DNA of 64,000 bases from Methanobrevibacter sp. (GTDB lineage: Archaea > Methanobacteriota > Methanobacteria > Methanobacteriales > Methanobacteriaceae). Positions within the stretch are counted from its first letter, which is position 1. Each line of letters opens with the position of its first letter. The stretch covers positions 1 to 64,000 of the forward strand of contig NZ_JAFQSO010000003.1 of assembly GCF_017409525.1 (NCBI RefSeq). Reading direction: 5' to 3'. This document shows positions 43,545 to 52,269 of this stretch, one piece after another. The notes beneath the pieces are model-generated. The model had not been told where the DNA came from and ran no database searches. It worked only from the letters and a program-made list of their open reading frames with translations. The position numbers and the translations under genes are program-made.

Positions 43545-44465
43545 TTAATTTTCAAAATAATCAATATCTAATTCTTTAATTTCATAAGTATCTTTAACGG
43601 ATACTCCTACATTAAATTTTATCATTAATTCTGTTAATTTATCTCCATTAATTAAAGCGATATGTTTACTTGATTCTTTTACATGTTTTATTGCTCCTGG
43701 TGTGAAATCAGATGTTGTGATGAAAACACCTTTATTTGATTTTTTTGTATCTAATGCTCCACTAAATGATCTTAATGCATCACCGTTAACGTTATTGCCT
43801 TTTTTATATCTTTTTGCTTGAACATAAATATTGTCTAAACCTAGCCTGTCCTCTTTAATAATACCATCAATTCCTTCATCACCAACTTTTCCCACAGCTT
43901 GTCCAGCTTCCTGTCTTGAACCGCCATAACCCATATTGATTAATAAATCAACAACTAATCTTTCAAAAAAGTCTGGTGTGTTATTCATAATTTCATTTAA
44001 AATTGTATTTGACAATTCTTCATTAATTTCATTATGCGCTTCTTCTAATCTTTCAGTTGGTGATAAAACCTCTTCTTTATCTTCAGAATTAGTTCCAATT
44101 TTTGAATCTTCCTGCTGTTCCTTGTCCTTTCCATTTTTAAATAATCTAAAAGATTCATATTGCTCTAAAAATTCAATGTCAATAAGAGTTTTCTGATTTA
44201 ATACTTTTTTACCCTCATCGGTTATGATATATAATCCTCTTTTTTTCCTTTCAAGAAGGCCGGCATGATACAGATAATTAACGGCCCAGTCGCTCCTATT
44301 TTTATACTTTCGACTATAGCCCTTTGATGTTGATTCTTTTAGCTCATCATCACTTAAATCAAAATACTTTGCATTAGCTAGTGAAACTTCTTTTTTAGTA
44401 TGTATGTCCCCGTCATCAAAAAATTCCAATGTAGGGTTAAAAAAAGATTTAAATTCTGGTATCAT
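43545..44465 (-). CDS. mrr: Mrr-like restriction endonuclease
   Basis: A 306-residue enzyme with the classical Mrr layout. Residues about 1-110 form a winged-helix-like Mrr_N domain (VSLANAKYFDLSDDELKEST, SDWAVNYLYHAGLLERKKRGLYIIT). After a low-complexity acidic linker, residues about 160-290 are the Mrr catalytic domain of PD-(D/E)xK type: FFERLVVDLLINMGYGG, the catalytic DEGIDGIIKEDRLGLDNIYVQAKRYK (Asp, then Gln-x-Lys), and the GALDTKKSNKGVFITTSDFTPGA element. Mrr cuts modified DNA and can damage the host genome when its own methyltransferases change. The gene is divergently transcribed from the restriction enzyme at 44627. Confidence 0.9.
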   Translation of the reverse strand: MIPEFKSFFNPTLEFFDDGDIHTKKEVSLANAKYFDLSDDELKESTSKGYSRKYKNRSDWAVNYLYHAGLLERKKRGLYIITDEGKKVLNQKTLIDIEFLEQYESFRLFKNGKDKEQQEDSKIGTNSEDKEEVLSPTERLEEAHNEINEELSNTILNEIMNNTPDFFERLVVDLLINMGYGGSRQEAGQAVGKVGDEGIDGIIKEDRLGLDNIYVQAKRYKKGNNVNGDALRSFSGALDTKKSNKGVFITTSDFTPGAIKHVKESSKHIALINGDKLTELMIKFNVGVSVKDTYEIKELDIDYFEN

Positions 44466-44626
44466 ATTAAATCATCCTTTATAATTAATTTTTATATAAT
44501 TACATATTTGAACATAAATAAAATAAATAGATTACTTAAAACTTCATGTTAAAAAATAATACGAACATTCTATTGGTATTAATTTAGAAGGCAACTTTAT
44601 AGGATAAAAGCAATATAACTATCTTC

Positions 44627-45190
44627 ATGAAAAAAGAAAAAAGAGAACTTATCCTTGATGGAACTAGCTATTTTGCTGAAGTAGAAATAGTTGAGAAAAG
44701 TGATAAGAATAATTTGATAAAAATGTACTCATTATGGAATGAATTGTCATCCATCTTATCTAAATACGGTTGCAGAAGACTGAATTTTCCTGAAATCAGC
44801 GAATTAATCTTTTGTTATATTTATGATTGTTGGAGAGTGAATAATGTCCCTCAAATAAAACACAGTTCCTTTGATTGCTATAATCCCAAAACCTATTCCC
44901 GAATTCAAATTAAAGCAACCAGTGTCGCTGATGACTTGACTTCATTTGGCCCAAGATCGATTTGGGATGAACTGTATTTTATGGACTTTTTCCCTAATGG
45001 AAAATATGATGGGTGCTTTGATGTTTATTTAATTCCAAACGAGTCAGTTTACAATTATCCTGTTAGAAGTGATGAAACTTTTAGAGACCAGCAAAAAAGA
45101 GGAGTGCGACCTAGGTTCCATATTAAAACAGGTTTGATAAAACCTTTAAAGATAAAACCTATCGGCCAGTACAACCTTTTTGAATTATAG
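44627..45190 (+). CDS. Bsp6I-like type II restriction endonuclease
   Basis: A 187-residue protein best matched, from memory, to the Bsp6I family of type II enzymes (recognising GCNGC): LWNELSSILSKYGCRRLNFPEISELIFCYIYD resembles that family's N-terminal helix region, and SSFDCYNPKTYSRIQIKATSV offers an Asp and a Gln/Glu-x-Lys pair for the PD-(D/E)xK core. The convergent gene at 45185 is a C5-cytosine methyltransferase and overlaps it by 6 bases, which is exactly the arrangement of an R-M pair. Without a search the specificity cannot be confirmed. It shares a divergent promoter region with the Mrr gene at 43545. Confidence 0.65.
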   Translation: MKKEKRELILDGTSYFAEVEIVEKSDKNNLIKMYSLWNELSSILSKYGCRRLNFPEISELIFCYIYDCWRVNNVPQIKHSSFDCYNPKTYSRIQIKATSVADDLTSFGPRSIWDELYFMDFFPNGKYDGCFDVYLIPNESVYNYPVRSDETFRDQQKRGVRPRFHIKTGLIKPLKIKPIGQYNLFEL

Positions 45191-46477
45191 CTTCAAAATT
45201 TCATCGACAGCCTTTTCAATCCAATAGCTTGAAAGCGGAGGAACAGCTTCCCCTATTTGTGCTCGAATCTCAGAAGATTTTCCATTGAACAGATAATTGT
45301 CTGGAAATGTTTGAAGCCTTGCCCTTTCACGATTTGTCAATCCTTGTCTGTCATATTCATAATGGTATCCTCCGGTTCCTCCTCCACCATAAGCAATTAT
45401 TGTTGGAGAAGGTTTTAAAGGATGGATTCTTCTGTAGATATTGCTCATCAAACCTTTTACTTTCCATTCCGTATTGTCAACTGCGTGGAAATTATAGTAA
45501 GGTGGAATATGGTGCATTCTGGAAATGACCTTTCTATTTCGTCTTCCCCTATTATTAGTGTCATCCTGGAAAGGCTGTTGGTCAACTTTCTTATTGAGAT
45601 ATCCCAATAATCTAAGGATTTCTTCATGTTCGTTCATTGCATCATCAAATTCCTTTTCATCAAAGTCCTTAATGTCATTGTATTTGATATAATCCTTTTT
45701 GATATCCAAAGTTAATTCTGAATATTCTTCAGCCCATTTCACACTTTCTTCATTATCGAGGTCATCCATACTATGTTCGTATGATTGCATTATTGATTTG
45801 TATTTATCAGACAAGTCTGTTAATATCTTGCCTTCAAATACTTCAATAGGAGTCAATGGATATTTTTCAAGCAGATTGTTCTTCAAGTATTTGCCAATGA
45901 TTTCATCCACTTTCTTCAAGTCTAAATTTAAGCTTTTTTTAACGCCAATAATGATCAATCTTTTCCTGGCTTGAGGAACTCCAATATGCGCTAAATTCAA
46001 CACACCATTAAAGACTAGCTCATAGCCTTCATTGATGAAATCTTCCTGAATAGCTTCATAAGCTGCGCCTTTATTGGCGGAAACCATTCCGGGGACATTT
46101 TCAAAAACGAAAACATCAGGTTTTGAACTTTTAATAATCCTCAAATATTGTTCATATAGTTTCCCCCTTTGCACGGTGAATCCCGCTCTGTTGTCGCTTC
46201 CTCGCAAAATGGAGAAATCCTGGCATGGAGGGCCCCCCATGATGATATCTGTTTTTAGAGGAACGATTAGCTCATGGATATCTCCGCAAACTGCCACATC
46301 ATTATCATTGTTATATTCTCTAATGTCAATCAATTTTATTTCATGATTGTCTGCATATGTCTTTAGGTGAGGTCTTAGAATCTCATTAGCTATTACAAGT
46401 TCATAGTTATTGCTGTTGTGAAATCCCCAATCAAGACCGCCAGCACCTGTAAATAAACTAATCATTTTCTTTTTCAT
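45185..46477 (-). CDS. C5-cytosine DNA methyltransferase (partner of the Bsp6I-like enzyme)
   Basis: A 430-residue m5C methyltransferase. Motif I SLFTGAGGLDWGF (about residues 7-19), motif IV GGPPCQDFS with the catalytic Cys, motif VI FENVPGMV, motif VIII QARKRLIIIG, a long target-recognition region (about 190-340), motif IX-like RERARLQTFPDNYLF and motif X IGEAVPPLSSYW are all present and in order. A GGAG ribosome-binding site precedes the ATG at 46477. The convergent restriction gene overlaps its stop. A small ribbon-helix-helix gene lies 3 bases upstream on the same strand, suggesting cotranscription and control of methyltransferase level. Confidence 0.92.
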   Translation of the reverse strand: MKKKMISLFTGAGGLDWGFHNSNNYELVIANEILRPHLKTYADNHEIKLIDIREYNNDNDVAVCGDIHELIVPLKTDIIMGGPPCQDFSILRGSDNRAGFTVQRGKLYEQYLRIIKSSKPDVFVFENVPGMVSANKGAAYEAIQEDFINEGYELVFNGVLNLAHIGVPQARKRLIIIGVKKSLNLDLKKVDEIIGKYLKNNLLEKYPLTPIEVFEGKILTDLSDKYKSIMQSYEHSMDDLDNEESVKWAEEYSELTLDIKKDYIKYNDIKDFDEKEFDDAMNEHEEILRLLGYLNKKVDQQPFQDDTNNRGRRNRKVISRMHHIPPYYNFHAVDNTEWKVKGLMSNIYRRIHPLKPSPTIIAYGGGGTGGYHYEYDRQGLTNRERARLQTFPDNYLFNGKSSEIRAQIGEAVPPLSSYWIEKAVDEILKL

Positions 46478-46480
46478 GGT

Positions 46481-46654
46481 TTATTCTCCGAATAATTTTT
46501 CTTTTAATGTTGTTGATATGAATGACTTCTCTGTAAGCCAAGCTATAGTTATATTCTTTACAACATCAGAATCACTGCTTCCAAGCTCCCCTTTGAGCTT
46601 TTGAAGAAGATCATACTGTTCATCAGTGAAATTAACTTGTATTCTTTTACTCAT
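46481..46654 (-). CDS. small ribbon-helix-helix-like protein cotranscribed with the methyltransferase
   Basis: A 57-residue ORF: MSKRIQVNFTDEQYDLLQKL, then LGSSDSDVVKNITIAWLTE. The first strand with alternating charged and hydrophobic residues followed by two helices is typical of CopG/Arc-like ribbon-helix-helix DNA-binding proteins. Its stop lies 3 bases before the methyltransferase start, so both are read from one mRNA. It would be a natural controller of the R-M genes, comparable in position to C proteins of type II systems but with a different fold. It could also be an antitoxin-like protein. The assignment rests on pattern only. Confidence 0.65.
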   Translation of the reverse strand: MSKRIQVNFTDEQYDLLQKLKGELGSSDSDVVKNITIAWLTEKSFISTTLKEKLFGE

Positions 46655-46747
46655 AATTGAACCACATTTGAGTTTAATTAGAGTATATTATGTTTTCAGA
46701 ACATATAAATGTTTTGTTAAAAATAGAATTTAAAATAATTTCAACAG

Positions 46748-47170
46748 CTAATGTTGGGATGTTATTTGGACATATAAATTCTCAAGTGTCTGTTCACGTT
46801 TGTCCTTTTTCAATTCGCATTCCCAAACAGTTATGACCTTCCATCCCATCGCTTCAAGTTCTTTTTGATTGCGTTCATCACGTTCCTTGTTTCTGTAGAG
46901 CTTTTTCTTCCAGTAATCAACATTGGATTTTGGCATTACTGCATATTTGCACCCTTCATGCAGATGCCAGAAACATCCATGAACAAAGACAATGGTCTTG
47001 TATTTTGGGAGCACAATATCTGGGCTTCCAGGATATCGCTTGTCATTCTTTCGGAATCGTAGTCCTCTTGAAAAAAGGTAACTGCGGACAAGAACTTCTG
47101 GCTTCGTGTCTTTGCCTCTAATCCTAGACATAACATAGCTACGAGTCTCTTTGCTAAATTTATCAACCAT
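46748..47170 (-). CDS. vsr: Vsr-type very short patch repair endonuclease
   Basis: A 140-residue Vsr endonuclease. The N-terminus VDKFSKETRSYVMSRIRGKDTKPEVLVR matches the family start; the catalytic and zinc-binding segment is PGSPDIVLPKYKTIVFVHGCFWHLHEGCKYA. Vsr nicks T:G mismatches left by deamination of 5-methylcytosine and normally accompanies a C5 methyltransferase; this island has two. ATG 47170 is the start; TTG 47179 is an alternative. The gene is transcribed divergently from the DISARM methyltransferase at 47284, and adjacency to either methyltransferase could explain its presence. Confidence 0.93.
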   Translation of the reverse strand: MVDKFSKETRSYVMSRIRGKDTKPEVLVRSYLFSRGLRFRKNDKRYPGSPDIVLPKYKTIVFVHGCFWHLHEGCKYAVMPKSNVDYWKKKLYRNKERDERNQKELEAMGWKVITVWECELKKDKREQTLENLYVQITSQH

Positions 47171-47283
47171 ATTAATCAACTTTCATTCATGCTCTCTTAA
47201 AAAACTAGGGTATTAACTACATTTATTAATAGTTTATGTACATATATATTAATATATTTCAATTTTTCTTTGAGGGTGTAAAA

Positions 47284-48522
47284 ATGAATGTCATTGATTT
47301 ATTTTCAGGAGGGGGTGGTTTAACAGAAGGTTTCTTAAGACAGGGCTTCAATACTGTTGCTCATGTTGAAATGGACACACATGCATGTTCAACATTAAGA
47401 ACCAGACTTTTTTACCATATTTTAAAAGAAAATAAAATCGATGATTATTATGCATATCTAAATGAGGAAATCACATTAGGCCAACTTTTTGAAGATAATT
47501 GTGAAATTTTGAATCTTCCAGCATCATCAATTATTAATCAAGAAATAGATTCGGATTCAGAGAAAAATATTATTAAACAAATTAAAGAATTAATTGCAAT
47601 CCAAGATATTTCACATATTGATGGAATCATTGGAGGTCCTCCTTGTCAGGCTTATTCATGTGCGGGTAGAGGCCGTGCCTATGAAAACATGAAAAAGGAT
47701 CCTAGAAATTATTTGTATAAACATTATTTGTCATTTTTAAAAGAATTCAATCCAGATTTTTTTGTTTTTGAAAATGTTCCGGGAATGTTATCTGCCAAAA
47801 CAGATATTGAAATATTTCCGGATTTTGAAAGAAATGTTAAAAAATTAGGTTATAATATAGATTATGAACTTTTGTATGCAAATAAATTTAAGGTATTGCA
47901 GAAAAGAAAACGCCTAATTATTATAGGCCATAAAGATAGCAAAAATTATTTTGATTTTAGTTTTGATAAAAAAAATAACTTTGAAGTTTGGGATGTCTTA
48001 AACGATTTGCCAAAATTAAATCCGGGGGAAGGAAATGATTCTCCTGTTGCATACACTAATAAAATTTCAAGATATTTAAAAGAAACTAATATTCGTACAA
48101 AAAGGGATATTGTAATCAATCACGCTGCTAGAAATCATAATGCGAATGATAGGGAAATTTATCGGTTGGTTATAAAAGCATGGAATAATAACCATCAAAG
48201 AATTAAATATGATGAATTGCCTAAAGAACTTACCACACATAAAAATAAAAAATCCTTTTTAGATAGATTTAAAATTGTTGCAGGAGATTTGCCTTATTCT
48301 CATACAATAATGGCTCATTTATCAAAAGATGGTCATTATTTCATACATCCAGATATTGGTCAGGCTAGGTCGATTACAGTTAGAGAAGCAGCTAGGCTCC
48401 AGTCATTTCCGGATAATTATAAGTTTGAAGGTCCTAGAACTTCTCAATTTAAACAAGTAGGTAATGCCGTACCTCCATTAATGGCTGAAAGTATTGCAGA
48501 GAAAATTAAAAATAATGTATGA
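47284..48522 (+). CDS. drmMII: C5-cytosine methyltransferase of the DISARM-like operon
   Basis: A 412-residue m5C methyltransferase. ATG 47284 follows GAGGGTG; the open frame begins earlier at 47236. Motif I NVIDLFSGGGGLTEGF, motif IV GGPPCQAYS with the catalytic Cys, motif VI FENVPGML, motif VIII QKRKRLIIIG, motif IX REAARLQSFPDNYKF and motif X QVGNAVPPL are intact. In class 2 DISARM, DrmMII methylates host DNA so that the system spares it. The next gene, DrmA, starts 10 bases after its stop, with the ribosome-binding site overlapping the methyltransferase stop codon. It is the first gene of a tightly packed five-gene operon. Confidence 0.88.
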   Translation: MNVIDLFSGGGGLTEGFLRQGFNTVAHVEMDTHACSTLRTRLFYHILKENKIDDYYAYLNEEITLGQLFEDNCEILNLPASSIINQEIDSDSEKNIIKQIKELIAIQDISHIDGIIGGPPCQAYSCAGRGRAYENMKKDPRNYLYKHYLSFLKEFNPDFFVFENVPGMLSAKTDIEIFPDFERNVKKLGYNIDYELLYANKFKVLQKRKRLIIIGHKDSKNYFDFSFDKKNNFEVWDVLNDLPKLNPGEGNDSPVAYTNKISRYLKETNIRTKRDIVINHAARNHNANDREIYRLVIKAWNNNHQRIKYDELPKELTTHKNKKSFLDRFKIVAGDLPYSHTIMAHLSKDGHYFIHPDIGQARSITVREAARLQSFPDNYKFEGPRTSQFKQVGNAVPPLMAESIAEKIKNNV

Positions 48523-48532
48523 AGGTGATATA

Positions 48533-51500
48533 TTGAGGGAAAAATTCATTGAAGAATTACTTAAAGAAGTGCTTGGTCCTAGACAAGGTTGTAAAGAAAT
48601 AATGGACGAAAATCCGGCTGTCGAATATTTAACAGGAGTTCTTATACCAAAACCTGAATTATCAGAAATTAATGAAAATTCTTCTTTAGAAAATGAATGG
48701 ATAAAAGATGATGAAATTCCTGATGAAGAAGAAGATAATCTTAGCGAGAATTTTGGTGAAATTTTCCCATCCGAACTCGACCCTAAACTACGCGCACGGT
48801 CATTTGGAATTTCATTTGTTTTGGAATCTTTAACCCCAAAGTTGGATGTATGTATTTCATGGGCAAGATATATTTCAAATGGGGATGAAGAAAATGAAAA
48901 ATGGGAAAGGCATCCATTTTATAAAATTTTAAATTTTGATGTTGATTTTGATGAGAAGCAAGAAATAATTGGGGATGATTTTGATGATGATTCCGTGAAA
49001 ATAATTGTCAAAACAAAAAAAGTCGAAAATGAAGGTTTAAACATTTTGATTTCATTTGTAAATAATTTGACTCAATCAGAAAACTATCTTGATGTAGACA
49101 ATATGATTTTCCAACCATCAATTAGAATTAATTCAGATTCTGATTTTTCAAACACTATCAGTAAAGATGTATTTGATAATAAATTATCTTTTGTCTATAA
49201 AGACAACCATATTCGTGCCAGAGGCCATATGTGTTCTGCATTATGGGACAATGTTGATTATATTAATAAATTTGATTTAGATGATATTTGGCCTGACGGT
49301 TCTTTTTTCATTGCCGAAAATAATGAATTAAAAAGATTTATTGAACCTCAACTGAGAACAGAATTTGTCCCATTAGCGCCTATGGGGCTGCCATCATTTG
49401 ATATTTTTGATGGTAAACAAAAAGAATTAAATTTGTTGAATGCCGAAGTGTTATCTGAAATATGGTCTGAAGAGGAAATAGATGAACAATTATCAGTTAT
49501 TGTTAATAAATACTCTGAATGGATTGAAACTCAAAAAGAAAAAATTGAAGAAGAGTATATGGACATTTCTCTAAAAATTATTGATGACCAAATCAAAGCA
49601 AGAGATAGAATTCAAGAAGGAATTGACAGATTAAAGAAAGATGAAATGGCGAGATTGGCTTTTTGTTTTGCAAATAAAGCAATTTTAACCCAATATGAAT
49701 GGAAAAATAGTCAAAAAGAGAAAATAATAAACTCTAATGATGATGAAGTCATTGTTAATGAACCATTTAATTGGAGAGGATTCCAATTAGCATTTTTCTT
49801 AATGAATATAGAGTCAATTGTAAATCCGGATTCAGAATATAGGGATTATTTAGATTTATTATGGATTACAACTGGTGGTGGAAAAACTGAAGCATATCTT
49901 GCAATAATGGCATTTACTATTGCATACCGTAGATTGACCAATGAAAATTATGGTGGAACAAGCATCATATCACGTTATACTTTGAGATTATTGACAATAC
50001 AACAGTTTGAAAGAACACTTTTATTAGTGACCGCTGCGGAATATCTTAGAGTCTTCGATACTGATGGCAATGTGGGTTGGAGGCCTAAAAACTGCACAAT
50101 CAAAGATGATTGGATTTATGGGTCCTTAAGATTTTCTATTGGAATGTGGGTAGGTTCTGCAGTTACTCCAAATAATTTACTGATTGATAATAGTATTCAA
50201 GATAAATATTCTGCATTAGCAATTTTAAAAAGATTAACTCCACGTGAGTTAAAATTTAAATCAAACCCCGTTCAGGTAATACGATGTCCAGTTTGTGGTA
50301 ATTTATTATCTATTCCCGAAGGGGGGATTCCTACTGATGAAGTTTTTCATGTAGTTGTAAAATTAAATGAAGGGAATATAGAAGAAATCCATGATAAATT
50401 AATGAATAAAAATTATATTAAAGAGATTGAGGTTTCAGATATTAATCATAAAGAAGGACATATCACATTAGGATTCAGGTTTAAGGAGATTATCAATCAA
50501 GAAAAACTTGATGATTTATTTGGAGATTTTAGAAGATACTTTACTGTCTCATCATTAAGTATTTATCATCCAGGTTATTTTGGTGTAAATAAATCAGAGG
50601 ACGGAGATAATTTTTCTGATTTTGAAATATTCTGCACTAATCCTTCATGTAGTTTAAATTCTGATGTATCATGGAAGGAAGGAAGTCCTTTTGAAGAGAA
50701 TGAAAAGTTAGATATTTATTATGAAAAAATTATTGATACTCCATTTAGTAACTCTTCAAGAATTCCTATTCCCGCTTATGTTATTGATGAACAGATTTAT
50801 TCAAGATGTCCAACTATAATTATAGGGACTGTTGATAAAATTGCAAGATTACCGTACAATGGTCGAATTGCCAATATCTTTGGTAATGTTTCATTGTATA
50901 ACAAGTATTACGGATTTTTAAAGAATATAAACATGTTTCCAAGGAATATTTCTGAAAGAAATAAGGAAAAAAATGTTTCTGTTGATAATTTTTTACCTCC
51001 CGATTTAATTATTCAAGATGAATTGCATTTAATTGATGGGCCATTAGGAAGTCTTTTTGGAATATATGAATTAATATTGGAATCTATTATTAAACAAAAT
51101 GGGATTAACCCAAAATATATTGCCTCATCAGCAACTATTAAAAATGCAACAAATCAATCCAGATTGTTGTTTGCTAAAGAATTGTTCCAGTTCCCACCTC
51201 ATGGATTGAAAGTTGAAAATAACTTTTTTGTTAGGGAACCTAACGACCCATGGGATGAAAATAATCCTGGCAGAATCTATATGGGAGTTTATGCCCCTGG
51301 AAGAGGACCAATGACTCCATTAGTTAGATTATGGTCAAATATGCTATGTACTTCATCAAGATTTGTTAAAGGTGAAGATAAATTATTTTATTCGACAATT
51401 GTCGAATATTTTAATGCAATGCGAGAATTAGGTGGTGGAATTTCATTATATAAAGAGGACATTAATGAAAGAGTAAGTCGTTCATGTAATATTTCACTAG

Positions 51501-52267
51501 ATCCCGAAACTGATTCTTTAGAGTTATCTAGCAGGTTATCGTCTAGTGAAATTCCATTAGAACTTAATAAAATTCAAAATGATGGTATAAAAGATAATAT
51601 GCCTCATTTTAAAGCTATATTCACCACATCCATGTTCGGAACGGGTGTTGATATATCTCATTTATCATTAATGATTTTGAATGGGCAACCTAAAACTACT
51701 GGAAGCTATATTCAGGCTTCAGGTAGAATTGGTAGGAAGCATGGTGGTCTAGTTGTTACATTTTTAAAATCTGGTAGGCCGAGAGATTTAAACCATTATG
51801 AGATGTTTCCAGCATATCATTATAAAATTCAGACGGATGTTGAACCAATTTCAGTATCTCCCTTTTCATTGGGGTCTTTAGAAAAAACGGTCGGTCCGGC
51901 AATTGTATCATTTTTTAGAAATGCAATAGGCATGGATTTTGATTGGGATAGCGAACCTGTGAAATTAAATGAAATTTCGGTGCAAGATTATAAAAAATTA
52001 AAGAATCATATTATTGATAGATTGAATTTCATTATGGATAATGAAGACGAGTTAAATAAAATTAAAAAGAGTTTTGATTCCGCATTTTGGGAATGGAAAA
52101 CTAAAACCAATGAAGTTGGTTTTGATTATACGGATACTCGTAATAAACGAGCTAATGTTGTTTTAGGCGATTATTATCATGAATATGATGATGAAGTTGA
52201 ATCAATTTTTGAAAAGGCTCCTAATTCTTTAAGAGAAGTTGAAGAAAGTACAATGTTTTGGGTGTAA
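48533..52267 (+). CDS. drmA: DISARM helicase DrmA
   Basis: A 1244-residue SF2-type helicase. The open frame reaches back to 48494, but AAGGTGAT (48521-48528) and the usual 4-base spacing point to TTG 48533. The N-terminus LREKFIEELLKEVLGPRQG followed by AVEYLTGVLIP is typical of DrmA. The helicase core has Walker A WITTGGGKTEAYLAIMAF (about residue 447), the YTLRLLTIQQFERT element, two zinc sites (CPVCG and CTNPSC), motif II as DELHLIDGPLG (about 829), and motif VI-like FGTGVDISHLSLMILNGQPK with YIQASGRIGRK. DrmA with DrmB forms the DNA-sensing core of DISARM. The next gene starts 2 bases after its stop. Confidence 0.92.
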   Translation: MREKFIEELLKEVLGPRQGCKEIMDENPAVEYLTGVLIPKPELSEINENSSLENEWIKDDEIPDEEEDNLSENFGEIFPSELDPKLRARSFGISFVLESLTPKLDVCISWARYISNGDEENEKWERHPFYKILNFDVDFDEKQEIIGDDFDDDSVKIIVKTKKVENEGLNILISFVNNLTQSENYLDVDNMIFQPSIRINSDSDFSNTISKDVFDNKLSFVYKDNHIRARGHMCSALWDNVDYINKFDLDDIWPDGSFFIAENNELKRFIEPQLRTEFVPLAPMGLPSFDIFDGKQKELNLLNAEVLSEIWSEEEIDEQLSVIVNKYSEWIETQKEKIEEEYMDISLKIIDDQIKARDRIQEGIDRLKKDEMARLAFCFANKAILTQYEWKNSQKEKIINSNDDEVIVNEPFNWRGFQLAFFLMNIESIVNPDSEYRDYLDLLWITTGGGKTEAYLAIMAFTIAYRRLTNENYGGTSIISRYTLRLLTIQQFERTLLLVTAAEYLRVFDTDGNVGWRPKNCTIKDDWIYGSLRFSIGMWVGSAVTPNNLLIDNSIQDKYSALAILKRLTPRELKFKSNPVQVIRCPVCGNLLSIPEGGIPTDEVFHVVVKLNEGNIEEIHDKLMNKNYIKEIEVSDINHKEGHITLGFRFKEIINQEKLDDLFGDFRRYFTVSSLSIYHPGYFGVNKSEDGDNFSDFEIFCTNPSCSLNSDVSWKEGSPFEENEKLDIYYEKIIDTPFSNSSRIPIPAYVIDEQIYSRCPTIIIGTVDKIARLPYNGRIANIFGNVSLYNKYYGFLKNINMFPRNISERNKEKNVSVDNFLPPDLIIQDELHLIDGPLGSLFGIYELILESIIKQNGINPKYIASSATIKNATNQSRLLFAKELFQFPPHGLKVENNFFVREPNDPWDENNPGRIYMGVYAPGRGPMTPLVRLWSNMLCTSSRFVKGEDKLFYSTIVEYFNAMRELGGGISLYKEDINERVSRSCNISLDPETDSLELSSRLSSSEIPLELNKIQNDGIKDNMPHFKAIFTTSMFGTGVDISHLSLMILNGQPKTTGSYIQASGRIGRKHGGLVVTFLKSGRPRDLNHYEMFPAYHYKIQTDVEPISVSPFSLGSLEKTVGPAIVSFFRNAIGMDFDWDSEPVKLNEISVQDYKKLKNHIIDRLNFIMDNEDELNKIKKSFDSAFWEWKTKTNEVGFDYTDTRNKRANVVLGDYYHEYDDEVESIFEKAPNSLREVEESTMFWV

Positions 52268-52269
52268 AC

